Positions 51,972 to 61,567 of a DNA stretch of 64,000 nucleotides are shown here, piece after piece (position 1 is the first letter of the stretch; every line of letters starts with the position of its first letter). Where the stretch lies: the NCBI GenBank assembly GCA_044227095.1, contig JBGAFV010000001.1, positions 2,108,001 through 2,172,000 of the forward strand, read 5' to 3'. Source of the stretch: JACMLD01 sp044227095. Lineage in GTDB: Bacteria > Bacteroidota > Bacteroidia > Chitinophagales > Chitinophagaceae. The position numbers were made by a program, and so were the translations under genes. Below the pieces are notes generated by a model that saw only the letters and a list, made by a program, of their open reading frames with translations, was not told where the DNA came from and ran no database searches.

Positions 51972-53099
51972 ATGCTACCCATACAAATGGTTGACCTTAA
52001 AAAGCAGTACCAGCATATTAAGGAAGAGATAGACAAGGGAATCCATGAAGTATTAGACAGTTCAGCTTATATTAATGGCAAGCAGGTACAGCAATTTGCA
52101 GATAGTCTTGCTGCTTACCTGGGTGCAAAACATGTTATTACCTGTGCCAACGGTACAGATGCTTTGCAAATAGCCATGATGGCCCTTGACTTACAACCCG
52201 GTGATGAAGTAATTACACCTTCATTTACCTATGTGGCCACTACAGAAGTGATAGCGCTGCTGCGTTTAAAGCCTGTGTTTGTGGAAGTAGACAAACAAAC
52301 TTTTTGCATAGACCCAGAAGCTGTTCGTAAAGCCATTACACCAAAAACAAAAGCAATTGTTCCTGTGCACCTGTATGGCCAGGCAGCTAATATGGAGGCC
52401 ATTATGCAAATAGCCAAAGCGCATAATCTTTTTGTTATAGAAGATAATGCACAGGCTATAGGCAGCGATTTTACTTTTTCTGATGGAACAAAGAAAAAAA
52501 CCGGAACAATCGGCACTATTGGCACCACTTCATTTTTTCCTTCTAAAAATCTTGGTTGTTATGGTGATGGGGGTGCAATTTTTACAGATGATGATGCGTT
52601 GGCCAATAAATTAAAAATGATAGCCAATCATGGCCAGAGCAAGCGCTATTACCACGATATGGTTGGTTGCAATAGCCGTTTGGATACAATACAGGCAGCA
52701 GTACTCAATGTAAAATTGAAAAAATTAGATGAATATATTGACGCAAGAAGAAATGTTGCTTACTTTTACGACAGTTCTTTTAGCAATCATCCTAAATTAA
52801 GCATTCCTGCAAGGGCCTCGTACAGCAAACATGTTTTTCACCAGTATACATTACTGGTAGAGGGCGGCGTCAGGGATGGATTGCATCAATTTCTTGCCTC
52901 CAACAATATCCCTTCTATGATTTATTACCCGGTGCCTGCCCATCGTCAGCAAATGTTTGCAGCATTTGGTGGTAGTTCTTATCAATTGCCTGTTACAGAC
53001 TGGTTAACTGAACGTGTTATTTCTTTGCCAATGCATACAGAAATGGATAACGAACAGCTAAACCTGGTTGCTGCCAAAGTTTTGGAGTATTTAAAATAA
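51972..53099 (+). CDS. DegT/DnrJ/EryC1-family sugar aminotransferase
   Basis: This 375-residue PLP enzyme transfers an amino group to a keto-sugar nucleotide. The family opening MVDLKKQYQHIKEEID, HLYGQAANMEAI, the Asp of the PLP ring site in VIEDNAQAIGSD, and the PLP lysine in FFPSKNLGCYGDGGAI are all visible. It heads an operon that makes UDP-glucuronate, UDP-xylose and dTDP-rhamnose, so it probably modifies a sugar of an exopolysaccharide. The exact sugar cannot be told. Confidence 0.9.
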   Translation: MLPIQMVDLKKQYQHIKEEIDKGIHEVLDSSAYINGKQVQQFADSLAAYLGAKHVITCANGTDALQIAMMALDLQPGDEVITPSFTYVATTEVIALLRLKPVFVEVDKQTFCIDPEAVRKAITPKTKAIVPVHLYGQAANMEAIMQIAKAHNLFVIEDNAQAIGSDFTFSDGTKKKTGTIGTIGTTSFFPSKNLGCYGDGGAIFTDDDALANKLKMIANHGQSKRYYHDMVGCNSRLDTIQAAVLNVKLKKLDEYIDARRNVAYFYDSSFSNHPKLSIPARASYSKHVFHQYTLLVEGGVRDGLHQFLASNNIPSMIYYPVPAHRQQMFAAFGGSSYQLPVTDWLTERVISLPMHTEMDNEQLNLVAAKVLEYLK

Positions 53100-53133
53100 T
53101 CACCATTATAAACATTAAACCCCCGCATTCCTG

Positions 53134-54468
53134 ATGAAAATAGCAGTAGTAGGAACAGGATACGTAGGCTTGGTAACCGGAACTTGTTTTGCAGACACCG
53201 GTAACGATGTAACCTGCGTAGATATTGACAAGAATAAAGTTGAAAAACTTTCCAATGGGCAAATCACTATTTATGAGCCCGGTCTTGAAAAATTATTTTT
53301 GAGAAATCTAAAAGAAGAACGTTTACGTTTTACTACTTCACTTGAAGAAGGTATTAAAGATGCAACCATTATTTTCTTAGCATTGCCAACGCCACCCGGC
53401 GAAGATGGCTCTGCAGATTTAAAATATATACTTGGTGTATCTGAGCATCTCGGTAAAATTCTTACAGACTATAAAGTAATTATTGATAAAAGCACTGTGC
53501 CTGTTGGTACAGCAGAAAAAGTACATGCTGCTATTGCGGCTAATTACAAAGGAGAATTTGATGTAGTATCAAACCCGGAGTTTTTGCGTGAAGGCGTGGC
53601 AGTAGAAGACTTTATGAAACCAGACAGGGTAGTAGTGGGTACTTCTTCAGAAAAAGCAAGAAAAGTAGTAGGCGATTTATACGGTCCGTTTGTAAGACAG
53701 GGCAACCCAATTATTTTTATGGATGAACGTTCCGCAGAACTTACAAAATATGCAGCCAATTCATTTCTTGCTACCAAGATCACTTTCATGAATGAGATTG
53801 CATTGCTTTGCGAAAAACTTGGCGCAGATGTAGACATGGTACGCAGGGGAGTAGGAAGCGATGAAAGAATTGGAAAACGATTTCTCTTTCCCGGAATAGG
53901 ATACGGCGGAAGCTGTTTCCCTAAGGACGTACAGGCATTGGTGAAATCTTCTAACGATGCCAAGTACGATTTTAAAATATTGAATGCTGTAATGGATGTT
54001 AATGAAAAGCAGAAGCTTCACTTAATGCCCAAAATTGAAAAATATTTTAACAACAAACTTAAAGGCAAAAAATTTGCATTGTGGGGTCTTGCCTTTAAAC
54101 CCAATACAGACGATATACGTGAAGCACCCGCTTTATATATGATTGATGCTTTGCTTGCAGCAGGCGCAACAGTTAGTGCTTTTGATCCTGAAGCGATGGC
54201 CAATGTAAAACAATTGCTGGGCGATAAAATTTCATACGCCGAAAATCAATACGATTGTTTGGCAGATGCAGATGCATTGATTATTGCAACAGAATGGAAT
54301 GAGTTCCGTACTCCCAACTTCCTGAAAATTGTTACATCGCTAAAGAATAAAGTAATTTTTGACGGAAGAAATCTTTTTGATACCAGTGCCATCAAAGAAC
54401 TTGGTTTCTATTATGAAAGTGTAGGAAGGGCAACTGCCATACCGGCTAATGGCAATCACAATAAATAA
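53134..54468 (+). CDS. ugd: UDP-glucose 6-dehydrogenase
   Basis: The 444-residue enzyme oxidises UDP-glucose to UDP-glucuronate with two NAD+. Seen are the N-terminal Rossmann motif GTGYVGLVTG, the catalytic Cys261 in YGGSCFPKD, and the C-terminal UDP-binding region LWGLAFKPNTDDIREAP. Its product is the substrate of the decarboxylase encoded five bases downstream. Confidence 0.95.
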   Translation: MKIAVVGTGYVGLVTGTCFADTGNDVTCVDIDKNKVEKLSNGQITIYEPGLEKLFLRNLKEERLRFTTSLEEGIKDATIIFLALPTPPGEDGSADLKYILGVSEHLGKILTDYKVIIDKSTVPVGTAEKVHAAIAANYKGEFDVVSNPEFLREGVAVEDFMKPDRVVVGTSSEKARKVVGDLYGPFVRQGNPIIFMDERSAELTKYAANSFLATKITFMNEIALLCEKLGADVDMVRRGVGSDERIGKRFLFPGIGYGGSCFPKDVQALVKSSNDAKYDFKILNAVMDVNEKQKLHLMPKIEKYFNNKLKGKKFALWGLAFKPNTDDIREAPALYMIDALLAAGATVSAFDPEAMANVKQLLGDKISYAENQYDCLADADALIIATEWNEFRTPNFLKIVTSLKNKVIFDGRNLFDTSAIKELGFYYESVGRATAIPANGNHNK

Positions 54469-54473
54469 TTTCT

Positions 54474-55457
54474 ATGACTAAGAAAAGGGTTTTGGTAACA
54501 GGCGCCGCAGGTTTTCTCGGCTCGCATCTCTGCGATCGTTTTATAAAAGAAGGCTTACATGTAATTGGCATGGACAATCTTGTAACCGGCGATCTAAGAA
54601 ATATAGAACACCTTTTTAAACTGGAGCAGTTTGAATTTTATCACCACGATGTTTCCAAGTTTATACATGTGCCCGGGCCGCTTGATTATATTCTCAACTT
54701 TGCTTCTCCGGCAAGTCCTATAGACTATCTTAAAATTCCTATTCAAACATTAAAAGTAGGTTCTCTTGGTACCCACAATTGCCTTGGTCTTGCAAAGGCA
54801 AAAAAAGCAAGAATACTTGTAGCATCTACTTCAGAAATTTATGGAGATCCATTGGTGCATCCGCAGAATGAAGAATATTGGGGCAATGTAAATCCTGTTG
54901 GTCCGCGTGGTGTATATGATGAAGCAAAACGTTTCCAGGAAGCTATCACCATGGCATATCATAATTTTCATGGAGTAGAAACAAGAATCGTACGCATCTT
55001 CAATACGTATGGACCGAGAATGCGGTTAAACGACGGACGTGCATTGCCAGCTTTTATCGGGCAGGCATTAAGAGGCGAAGACCTAACCGTATTTGGTGAT
55101 GGATCCCAAACAAGAAGTTTTTGCTATGTAGATGATTTGGTAGAAGGCATCTACCGGTTACTAATGAGCGATTATCATTTGCCGGTAAACGTTGGCAATC
55201 CAAATGAAATATCGCTGAAAGATTTTGCAGAAGAAATTATAAAGCTAACCGGCACAAAACAAAAAATTGTTTACAAGCCGTTGCCTACTGATGATCCCAA
55301 ACAACGCAAACCAGACATAACAAGAGCAAAAGAAGTACTGGGCTGGGAACCAAAAGTAAACCGTGCAGAAGGATTGAAAATAACGTATGATTACTTCAGG
55401 TCTTTACCAAAAGAAGAGCTGGTTAAACAGCCCAAAGAATTTAAAAGTATTATGTAG
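54474..55457 (+). CDS. UDP-glucuronate decarboxylase (UDP-xylose synthase)
   Basis: This 327-residue extended SDR protein converts UDP-glucuronate to UDP-xylose. It has GAAGFLGSHLCDRFI for NAD binding, the Tyr148-Lys152 pair in YDEAK, and the UXS-type segments NFASPASPIDYL and GDGSQTRSFCYVDDLVEG. Position after ugd supports the assignment. Confidence 0.93.
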   Translation: MTKKRVLVTGAAGFLGSHLCDRFIKEGLHVIGMDNLVTGDLRNIEHLFKLEQFEFYHHDVSKFIHVPGPLDYILNFASPASPIDYLKIPIQTLKVGSLGTHNCLGLAKAKKARILVASTSEIYGDPLVHPQNEEYWGNVNPVGPRGVYDEAKRFQEAITMAYHNFHGVETRIVRIFNTYGPRMRLNDGRALPAFIGQALRGEDLTVFGDGSQTRSFCYVDDLVEGIYRLLMSDYHLPVNVGNPNEISLKDFAEEIIKLTGTKQKIVYKPLPTDDPKQRKPDITRAKEVLGWEPKVNRAEGLKITYDYFRSLPKEELVKQPKEFKSIM

Positions 55458-55485
55458 TTTTTAATAGTTGGAAAATAAAACGATT

Positions 55486-56553
55486 ATGCCCGAATTTCAG
55501 AAAACAATATTAATTACTGGTGGCGCAGGATTTATTGGCTCTCATGTAGTGCGCCTTTTTGTAAATAAATATCCCTCTTACCGTATTGTAAACATGGATG
55601 CCCTTACCTATGCGGGCAACCTGGAAAACCTGAAAGACACAGAATCTAAGCCCAATTATATTTTCGAGAGAGGCGACATTACCGACGAGAAAGGTTTGGA
55701 AGCATTGTTTAATAAATATCATTTTGATGCTGTAGTACATCTTGCAGCAGAAAGCCATGTAGACAGAAGCATTATGGACCCGTTGGCTTTTGTAAAAACA
55801 AATGTATTGGGTACAGTTGTGCTACTAAACACTTGCAGGAAACACTGGAAAGATAATTATGCAGGCAAGTTGTTCTATCATGTATCTACAGACGAAGTGT
55901 ATGGCTCGCTTGGAGACGAAGGTTTTTTTACAGAAGAAACACCTTATGATCCGCACTCACCCTATTCTGCATCTAAGGCGGCTTCAGATCATTTTGTAAT
56001 GGCATACCACGATACTTATGGCTTGCCGGTAATTTTAAGCAATTGTTCAAACAATTATGGTTCTCACCATTTTCCTGAAAAGCTTATACCGTTAATGATC
56101 AACAATATAAAAAATGATAAGCCGTTACCTGTTTATGGTAAAGGCGAGAATGTGCGTGACTGGTTATACGTTGAAGATCATGCAAGGGCAATTGATACAA
56201 TTTTTCACAAAGGAAAAGTTGGGGAGAGTTACAATATCGGCGGCTTTAATGAGTGGAAGAATATAGATATCGTTCATTTGCTGTGCGGCATTATGGATAA
56301 AAAATTATCTCGGCCAGCAGGTACAAGTGCAAAGCTGATAACTTATGTGAAAGACAGACCGGGACATGATTTAAGATACGCTATTGATGCCACTAAACTG
56401 AATAAAGAACTCGGTTGGTCGCCATCGCTCCAGTTTGAAGAAGGGCTTGAAAAGACTGTAGACTGGTATCTTAATAACCAGGATTGGATTAACCACGTTA
56501 CTTCCGGCAATTACCAGCATTATTATGATGAGCAGTATGCAAAGCGTCAATAG
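55486..56553 (+). CDS. rfbB: dTDP-glucose 4,6-dehydratase
   Basis: This 355-residue extended SDR protein performs the second step of dTDP-L-rhamnose synthesis. Seen are GGAGFIGSHVV, HLAAESHVDRSI, STDEVYGSLG and the Tyr160-Lys164 pair in YSASK. A TTG at 55468 is also in frame, but the ATG at 55486 is preferred. The thymidylyltransferase RfbA that should precede it in the pathway is not encoded in the window. Confidence 0.95.
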   Translation: MPEFQKTILITGGAGFIGSHVVRLFVNKYPSYRIVNMDALTYAGNLENLKDTESKPNYIFERGDITDEKGLEALFNKYHFDAVVHLAAESHVDRSIMDPLAFVKTNVLGTVVLLNTCRKHWKDNYAGKLFYHVSTDEVYGSLGDEGFFTEETPYDPHSPYSASKAASDHFVMAYHDTYGLPVILSNCSNNYGSHHFPEKLIPLMINNIKNDKPLPVYGKGENVRDWLYVEDHARAIDTIFHKGKVGESYNIGGFNEWKNIDIVHLLCGIMDKKLSRPAGTSAKLITYVKDRPGHDLRYAIDATKLNKELGWSPSLQFEEGLEKTVDWYLNNQDWINHVTSGNYQHYYDEQYAKRQ

Positions 56554-56611
56554 CATTACTGCTGATTAGAAAAGGAAATATAATTTCAGCTGAAATTTAT
56601 CAATACAATAC

Positions 56612-57175
56612 ATGCCATTTGTAAAAACTGATATACCCGATTTGCTTGTGTTTGAACCCAAGATTTTTGGTGACGACAGGGGATATTTCTTTGAATCGTA
56701 TAACCAAAACACTTTTTTAAAAGAAGGTGATATAGGTATACAATTTATACAAGACAACCAGGCACGTTCTGTATATGGCGTAGTAAGAGGACTTCATTAT
56801 CAAACCAATCCATACTCACAAACCAAACTGGTACGTGCACTGCGTGGAAGTATATTGGATGTAGTGGTGGATTTGCGCATTGGTTCTCCTGCCTACGGAA
56901 AAGTTTTTTCTATTGAGCTTACAGAAGAAAATAAAAAGCAATTACTGGTACCGCAGGGTTTTGCACATGGCTACTCTGTATTAAGCGAAACTGCAGAAGT
57001 GTTTTATAAGTGCGATAATTTTTATAACAAAGATGCAGAAGGCGGTGTTGCTTATAATGATCCTTCCTTAAATATAGACTGGAAAATACCTGCAGACAAA
57101 ATGCTTCTTTCTGCAAAAGACTTGGTTCATCCTGCATTTGCAGATTGCAGGCACAATTTTGTTTTTAAGCATTAA
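56612..57175 (+). CDS. rfbC: dTDP-4-dehydrorhamnose 3,5-epimerase
   Basis: This 187-residue cupin-fold enzyme performs the third step of dTDP-L-rhamnose synthesis. Family patterns are FFESYNQNTFLKEG, GVVRGLHYQT with the catalytic His, RGSILDVVVDLR and PQGFAHGYSVL. It starts 58 bases after rfbB. Confidence 0.95.
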   Translation: MPFVKTDIPDLLVFEPKIFGDDRGYFFESYNQNTFLKEGDIGIQFIQDNQARSVYGVVRGLHYQTNPYSQTKLVRALRGSILDVVVDLRIGSPAYGKVFSIELTEENKKQLLVPQGFAHGYSVLSETAEVFYKCDNFYNKDAEGGVAYNDPSLNIDWKIPADKMLLSAKDLVHPAFADCRHNFVFKH

Positions 57176-57183
57176 TAAATTTT

Positions 57184-58059
57184 ATGGCAAAACCAGTTAT
57201 TCTTGTTACCGGGGCAAATGGCCAGTTGGGTAGAGAAATTCAGGCTTTGTCTGTTTTCTTTCCACAATTTGAATTTGTATTTCCCGGAAGAGAACTGTTG
57301 TCTATTGATAATACTGAACAGGTTCAGGCATATTTCAAAAATGTTTTACCTGCATTTTGTATTAATTGCGCTGCCTATACTGCAGTAGATAAAGCGGAAA
57401 CAGATAAAGAAATGGCAATGCTTATTAATGGAACAGCAGTGGGTACACTGGCTGCTGTTTGCAAAGCATACAAAACAAGGCTTATTCATATCTCCACAGA
57501 TTATGTGTTTGATGGAACAGCCTCTGTTCCCTATAAAGAAGATGATGCAACAAAACCGGTTAATTATTATGGAGCGAGTAAAAGAGAAGGAGAGGTTTTG
57601 TGTTTAAAAAATGATAGTGAAAGTATTATCATCCGCACTTCATGGGTGTATTCTGTTTACGGAAATAATTTTGTGAAGACAATGATGCGGTTGATGAAGG
57701 AGAGAGAGAGCCTTAATGTAGTAAGCGATCAGGTTGGTTCGCCAACTTATGCAGCTGATCTTGCTAAAGCAATTCTAACCATTATTGCAGAAAATGCAGA
57801 AAGTGGTAAATGGAAGGCCGGAATATATCACTACAGCAATGCAGGCGTAATAAGCTGGTATGATTTTGCAGCGACTATTAAAAGGCTTACAGAAAGCAAT
57901 TGTGCAGTTAATCCAATACCTACAAGTTCTTACCCAACGCCTGCAAAAAGGCCATCTTATTCAGTAATGAGTAAAGAAAAAATAAAGTCGGTTTATAATA
58001 TTGAACCGCCAGGGTGGGAAAGCAGTTTAGTAAAATGCCTGAATCTTTTGAAGCAATAA
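57184..58059 (+). CDS. rfbD: dTDP-4-dehydrorhamnose reductase
   Basis: This 291-residue SDR-like reductase completes dTDP-L-rhamnose. It shows TGANGQLGREI, CAAYTAVDKAE, STDYVFDGT and YGASKREGE with the Tyr-Lys pair. It starts eight bases after rfbC and is the last gene of the operon; a hairpin follows. Confidence 0.95.
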   Translation: MAKPVILVTGANGQLGREIQALSVFFPQFEFVFPGRELLSIDNTEQVQAYFKNVLPAFCINCAAYTAVDKAETDKEMAMLINGTAVGTLAAVCKAYKTRLIHISTDYVFDGTASVPYKEDDATKPVNYYGASKREGEVLCLKNDSESIIIRTSWVYSVYGNNFVKTMMRLMKERESLNVVSDQVGSPTYAADLAKAILTIIAENAESGKWKAGIYHYSNAGVISWYDFAATIKRLTESNCAVNPIPTSSYPTPAKRPSYSVMSKEKIKSVYNIEPPGWESSLVKCLNLLKQ

Positions 58060-58075
58060 TAAATATTTTTCTTCT

Positions 58076-58105
58076 TGCATTCAATGAAGTTTAGAATGCA
58101 TTTTT
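58076..58105 (+). terminator. Terminator after rfbD, overlapping the end of the WcaJ-like gene
   Basis: TGCATTC (58076-58082) pairs with GAATGCA (58094-58100), followed by TTTTT. The right arm lies in the last codons of the convergent WcaJ-like gene. Confidence 0.5.
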
Positions 58106-59479
58106 ATCCCCTTTAATAGTATTGTACACCGTTAAGAAAATGATGCGCAAATCCAGCCAGAGGCTCCAGTGTTCCATATACCAGATGTCGTGTTCAATGC
58201 GTTTTTTAAGTTGGTCATCATTGGTTATTTCTCCCCGGTAGCCATGCACCTGTGCCCAGCCGGTAACACCAGGTTTTAAAAACTGGCGCACCATATATTG
58301 CTTCATTATTTTTGAATAATCTTCTGTGTGCCTCAGCATATGTGGCCTTGGCCCTACAATACTCATTTCGCCTTTAAATACATTAATAAACTGTGGAAAT
58401 TCATCGAGGCTGGTACGGCGCATAAATTTACCGATACGTGTCAGGCGATCATCATTGCGCTGGGCCTGTTTTGTATTGGCTTCTTTATTCACCTTCATGC
58501 TCCTGAACTTAAGACAGTTGAATGTTTTGTTATCACGTCCACTTCTTTGTTGCGCAAAAAATATCGGCCCTTTAGATTCCAGCCAGATGATAAGTCCAAG
58601 AACAGGTATTAACCAGGATAGAATAAATACGATGACAAGGAAACTAACTACAATATCAAAAAATCTTTTACGGCCACGACTGCTTACATCATCAAGCGGT
58701 TCGCTGCGCATAGACAATACCGGCATATCTCTCAGGTAATTGATATACACCGGCTGGTTTACCACAACACTAAGGTCTGGTATAATGCGGAAGCGGATAC
58801 ATTCCTGGTCGGCCTGCTTAATTAAATCATAAATCACTTTTTCCTGCTCCGGAGCTATAGTTGAATAAATTTCATTGATGTCCATTTTTTTTGAGACCTG
58901 CATGGCATTGCTAATATTGCTGAGAATAGGGTAAGTAGACAGTTCATGCACTTTACTTTCTTCTTCGCAAAAGCCCATTATTTGCGTGTTAAGGCTTTCT
59001 TCTTCCAAATAAGAAGCGAGTTTCTTTGCCATATCATTATAGCCCAGGATAATTACTTTTTTGGAAAGATGTTCTCCATGGCGGAAATAATGACGCAACA
59101 GCAAATAGATAAACCTGTTTACAACTAACAATACACCGCTTAATACAAGAACAGAAATAATAAATATCCGGGATAAATCTGTTTGCCTGAAAAAGAAAAG
59201 GTACATCATAATAACAGCCAGCCACAGTATATATACCCGCATCGTTTTCTTTACAAATATTTCAAAAGAAATGATGTGGTATTCATTGTATATGGCAGTC
59301 ATCCAGCAAAGCACCAACCACGATGTGTTGAGGAAAAGCCAGAACCTGAAATATGCATTCACAAAATCGGCAGGTATATTCGCAGAAAACACCAGCGTAA
59401 GTGATACGGCAACATTCAGCGTCAGCAAGTCGAGACCTGCTATAGACGACTGTAAAAATCTCATGAAGCGGCGGTTCAT
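58091..59479 (-). CDS. Undecaprenyl-phosphate glycosyl-1-phosphate transferase (WcaJ-like)
   Basis: This 462-residue membrane enzyme starts exopolysaccharide repeat assembly by moving a hexose-1-phosphate to undecaprenyl phosphate. The N-terminal part has four or five helices and a CoA-binding-like region (KKVIILGYNDMAKKLASYL). The C-terminal transferase domain has KRFFDIVVSF, FRSMK, RRTSLDEFPQFINVFKGEMS and VGPRPH. The first sugar is probably glucose, inferred from the subfamily. Confidence 0.92.
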   Translation of the reverse strand: MNRRFMRFLQSSIAGLDLLTLNVAVSLTLVFSANIPADFVNAYFRFWLFLNTSWLVLCWMTAIYNEYHIISFEIFVKKTMRVYILWLAVIMMYLFFFRQTDLSRIFIISVLVLSGVLLVVNRFIYLLLRHYFRHGEHLSKKVIILGYNDMAKKLASYLEEESLNTQIMGFCEEESKVHELSTYPILSNISNAMQVSKKMDINEIYSTIAPEQEKVIYDLIKQADQECIRFRIIPDLSVVVNQPVYINYLRDMPVLSMRSEPLDDVSSRGRKRFFDIVVSFLVIVFILSWLIPVLGLIIWLESKGPIFFAQQRSGRDNKTFNCLKFRSMKVNKEANTKQAQRNDDRLTRIGKFMRRTSLDEFPQFINVFKGEMSIVGPRPHMLRHTEDYSKIMKQYMVRQFLKPGVTGWAQVHGYRGEITNDDQLKKRIEHDIWYMEHWSLWLDLRIIFLTVYNTIKGDKNAF

Positions 59480-59630
59480 ATAATAGTATTTAAAACGTCA
59501 GTCAATATTTATCAAAACGGTTTTTTGAAATTTTTGAGAACATCTTTAATAAAAGCAAACAGCCGTTTTTTTCGAATTGCAGGTAATGATTTTTTTCTTG
59601 TATTGGGTTTTATGTAAACTGATAAATGCT

Positions 59631-60521
59631 TTATGCATTTACAGAAATATTTTTGTTTTTATATTTTTCATCAAACTCACGGATAAAGTTTGTGGTTTGT
59701 GTAATATTTGCTTTTGAAGAAGCACCAAAAAGTATCGACTCAATATTTGGCAACTTGCACACATATTCTATCGCATCTCTTGAGTTGATAGCACCGCCTG
59801 CCAATACCTGCATGGCAATAGCACGTACCTTTTTTGTTTTTAAAACCGATTCGTATAACTCTTTGCCTCCAGACATGCGGAAACCTGCAACGTTAATAGA
59901 AGAACAAATAATTGGGTTTTCAATTCCGGCAGTTTCCAACCTTTGCAAGAGCAAGGGCATATTCATTGTAATAAAACCTGCTTCAGCGTTGTATTTTTTT
60001 TCTACATAGCTGTGAAAGCCTTTTAAAATGTCAATCATGCCCAAACCAAGCAAAAGGTCGGTTATTACATTTTGCAGGAAAATTACCGGCGTATTTAATC
60101 CTTTAAACATTTTCATTTCTGCATCAATCAGTAGTTCCATGATTGACAGATAATCTTTTGACAAGTAAGCAACGCCTCCTTTAAAAAGTGATCCAAAAAA
60201 ATTGCCCGGTACGTATTGTTTTAATGTACCTGTAATGCCAAGTTCTGTTACCGCATTGGCATACTTATGTGCATATGGCATACATGGGTAAATGCTGAAG
60301 TTTTTATATTTTTCTGCATTATCCCTCATAATGTCGCAAATGTTTGCAATACGGTCGTGTGTTGTGCACATGAAAGTGTTTACACCAGCACCCATTGCTA
60401 TATCGAGCGTTTTGATAATGGCACTATCGTCTTTAAACTGTATTGATTGTGCACGGGATTTTTCATCTGAAATATGATTAACTGCAAAAAACTGATTGTC
60501 TCCGAATAATATCCTTTCCAT
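59631..60521 (-). CDS. Aldo/keto reductase-fold protein of unknown function
   Basis: This 296-residue protein with a TIM-barrel-like pattern has a C-terminal part (IESILFGASSKANITQT) that recalls the cofactor-site helix of aldo/keto reductases. A classical catalytic tetrad is not evident. It lies between exopolysaccharide genes and upstream of the WcaJ-like gene on the same strand. A role in making or altering a keto-sugar is possible but not shown. Confidence 0.6.
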   Translation of the reverse strand: MERILFGDNQFFAVNHISDEKSRAQSIQFKDDSAIIKTLDIAMGAGVNTFMCTTHDRIANICDIMRDNAEKYKNFSIYPCMPYAHKYANAVTELGITGTLKQYVPGNFFGSLFKGGVAYLSKDYLSIMELLIDAEMKMFKGLNTPVIFLQNVITDLLLGLGMIDILKGFHSYVEKKYNAEAGFITMNMPLLLQRLETAGIENPIICSSINVAGFRMSGGKELYESVLKTKKVRAIAMQVLAGGAINSRDAIEYVCKLPNIESILFGASSKANITQTTNFIREFDEKYKNKNISVNA

Positions 60522-60548
60522 AAACCTGAGTTGAATGATTAATTAATT

Positions 60549-61562
60549 TTAGTTTGCTGCACTTTCCCTGATTAAAGAAATTACTTTATCAGTATCCCAG
60601 GCAGATTGAAATGTGTTAACTGAGTTAGCTACTTTGCCATCAACTGCTTTTATAAAATAATCCATTTGAGAAGAGTATTCTTCACCACGCAAATAGAAAT
60701 CAACAGGTTCAGTAAATTCTGTCAGATATTTTATATTCCAGCCTTTTTCATAACCAGCCGGGCACTCATTGCTTTTGTAAAAGGCTTTTAATTCATTTGC
60801 ATCGCAAATTATTTTTCCCTTGGTTCCATGAATAGTAACAGAGGTTGACATTTTGCGATAGGTTTCATCGCTCCAGTTTACAGAAAGTGTTCCAGATAAA
60901 GAAGGATTTACTTCCAGCAATGAGAAAACTGCATCTTCTACATTTTTTGAATAGAATGATTTCAGCATGCTTCCCCTCACTTTTGTTACCGGCCCAAATA
61001 AATAATTGATTAAATCAATAACATGAGAAGCATAATCCATCAAACATCCGCCACCTTCTTTAGGATCTGCACGCCAGTTGCCCTGGTTAGATCTTACTAC
61101 AACGGGACCGTATGCTTCTCCTTCAAAATGAAGCAATGTGCCAAGCGAACCATTATCAATTAACTTTTTTACTTCGCGAAAAGTACCGAGAAACTTATTG
61201 TGATAACCTACCTGGTTAACCAGTTTTTTTTCATTTGCTATAGTAACAAGTGTCCTTCCTTCTTCAACAGTCATGCACAAAGGTTTTTCTGCAAAAACGT
61301 GTTTACCTTTTTCAAGAATTTTTTTCACCATTGATGCGTGAAATTTTGTTGGTACGGCTACAACTACTGCATCGGGATTAGCTTTATCAAGCATTTCTTC
61401 ATAATCAGTAAAACAAGGGAAAATGGTATACTTCTTAAAAACATCCAACACCATTTTTGATGTATCACTTACGCCTACTACTTCTACATCAGGGTGTGCG
61501 CCTAAAATAGATAAATGGGAGATACCCATTTTGCCGGCACCGATTAAAGCAACTTTTGTCAT
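60549..61562 (-). CDS. Gfo/Idh/MocA-family oxidoreductase
   Basis: This 337-residue NAD(P)-dependent oxidoreductase begins with the Rossmann motif GAGKMGISHL and has the family signature FAEKPLCMTVEEG with the catalytic Lys, plus a C-terminal alpha/beta domain (CLMDYASHVIDLINYLFG). Members of this cluster type often oxidise or reduce nucleotide sugars. It is 27 bases upstream of the AKR-like gene and may act with it. Confidence 0.9.
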   Translation of the reverse strand: MTKVALIGAGKMGISHLSILGAHPDVEVVGVSDTSKMVLDVFKKYTIFPCFTDYEEMLDKANPDAVVVAVPTKFHASMVKKILEKGKHVFAEKPLCMTVEEGRTLVTIANEKKLVNQVGYHNKFLGTFREVKKLIDNGSLGTLLHFEGEAYGPVVVRSNQGNWRADPKEGGGCLMDYASHVIDLINYLFGPVTKVRGSMLKSFYSKNVEDAVFSLLEVNPSLSGTLSVNWSDETYRKMSTSVTIHGTKGKIICDANELKAFYKSNECPAGYEKGWNIKYLTEFTEPVDFYLRGEEYSSQMDYFIKAVDGKVANSVNTFQSAWDTDKVISLIRESAAN

Positions 61563-61567
61563 TTTTG

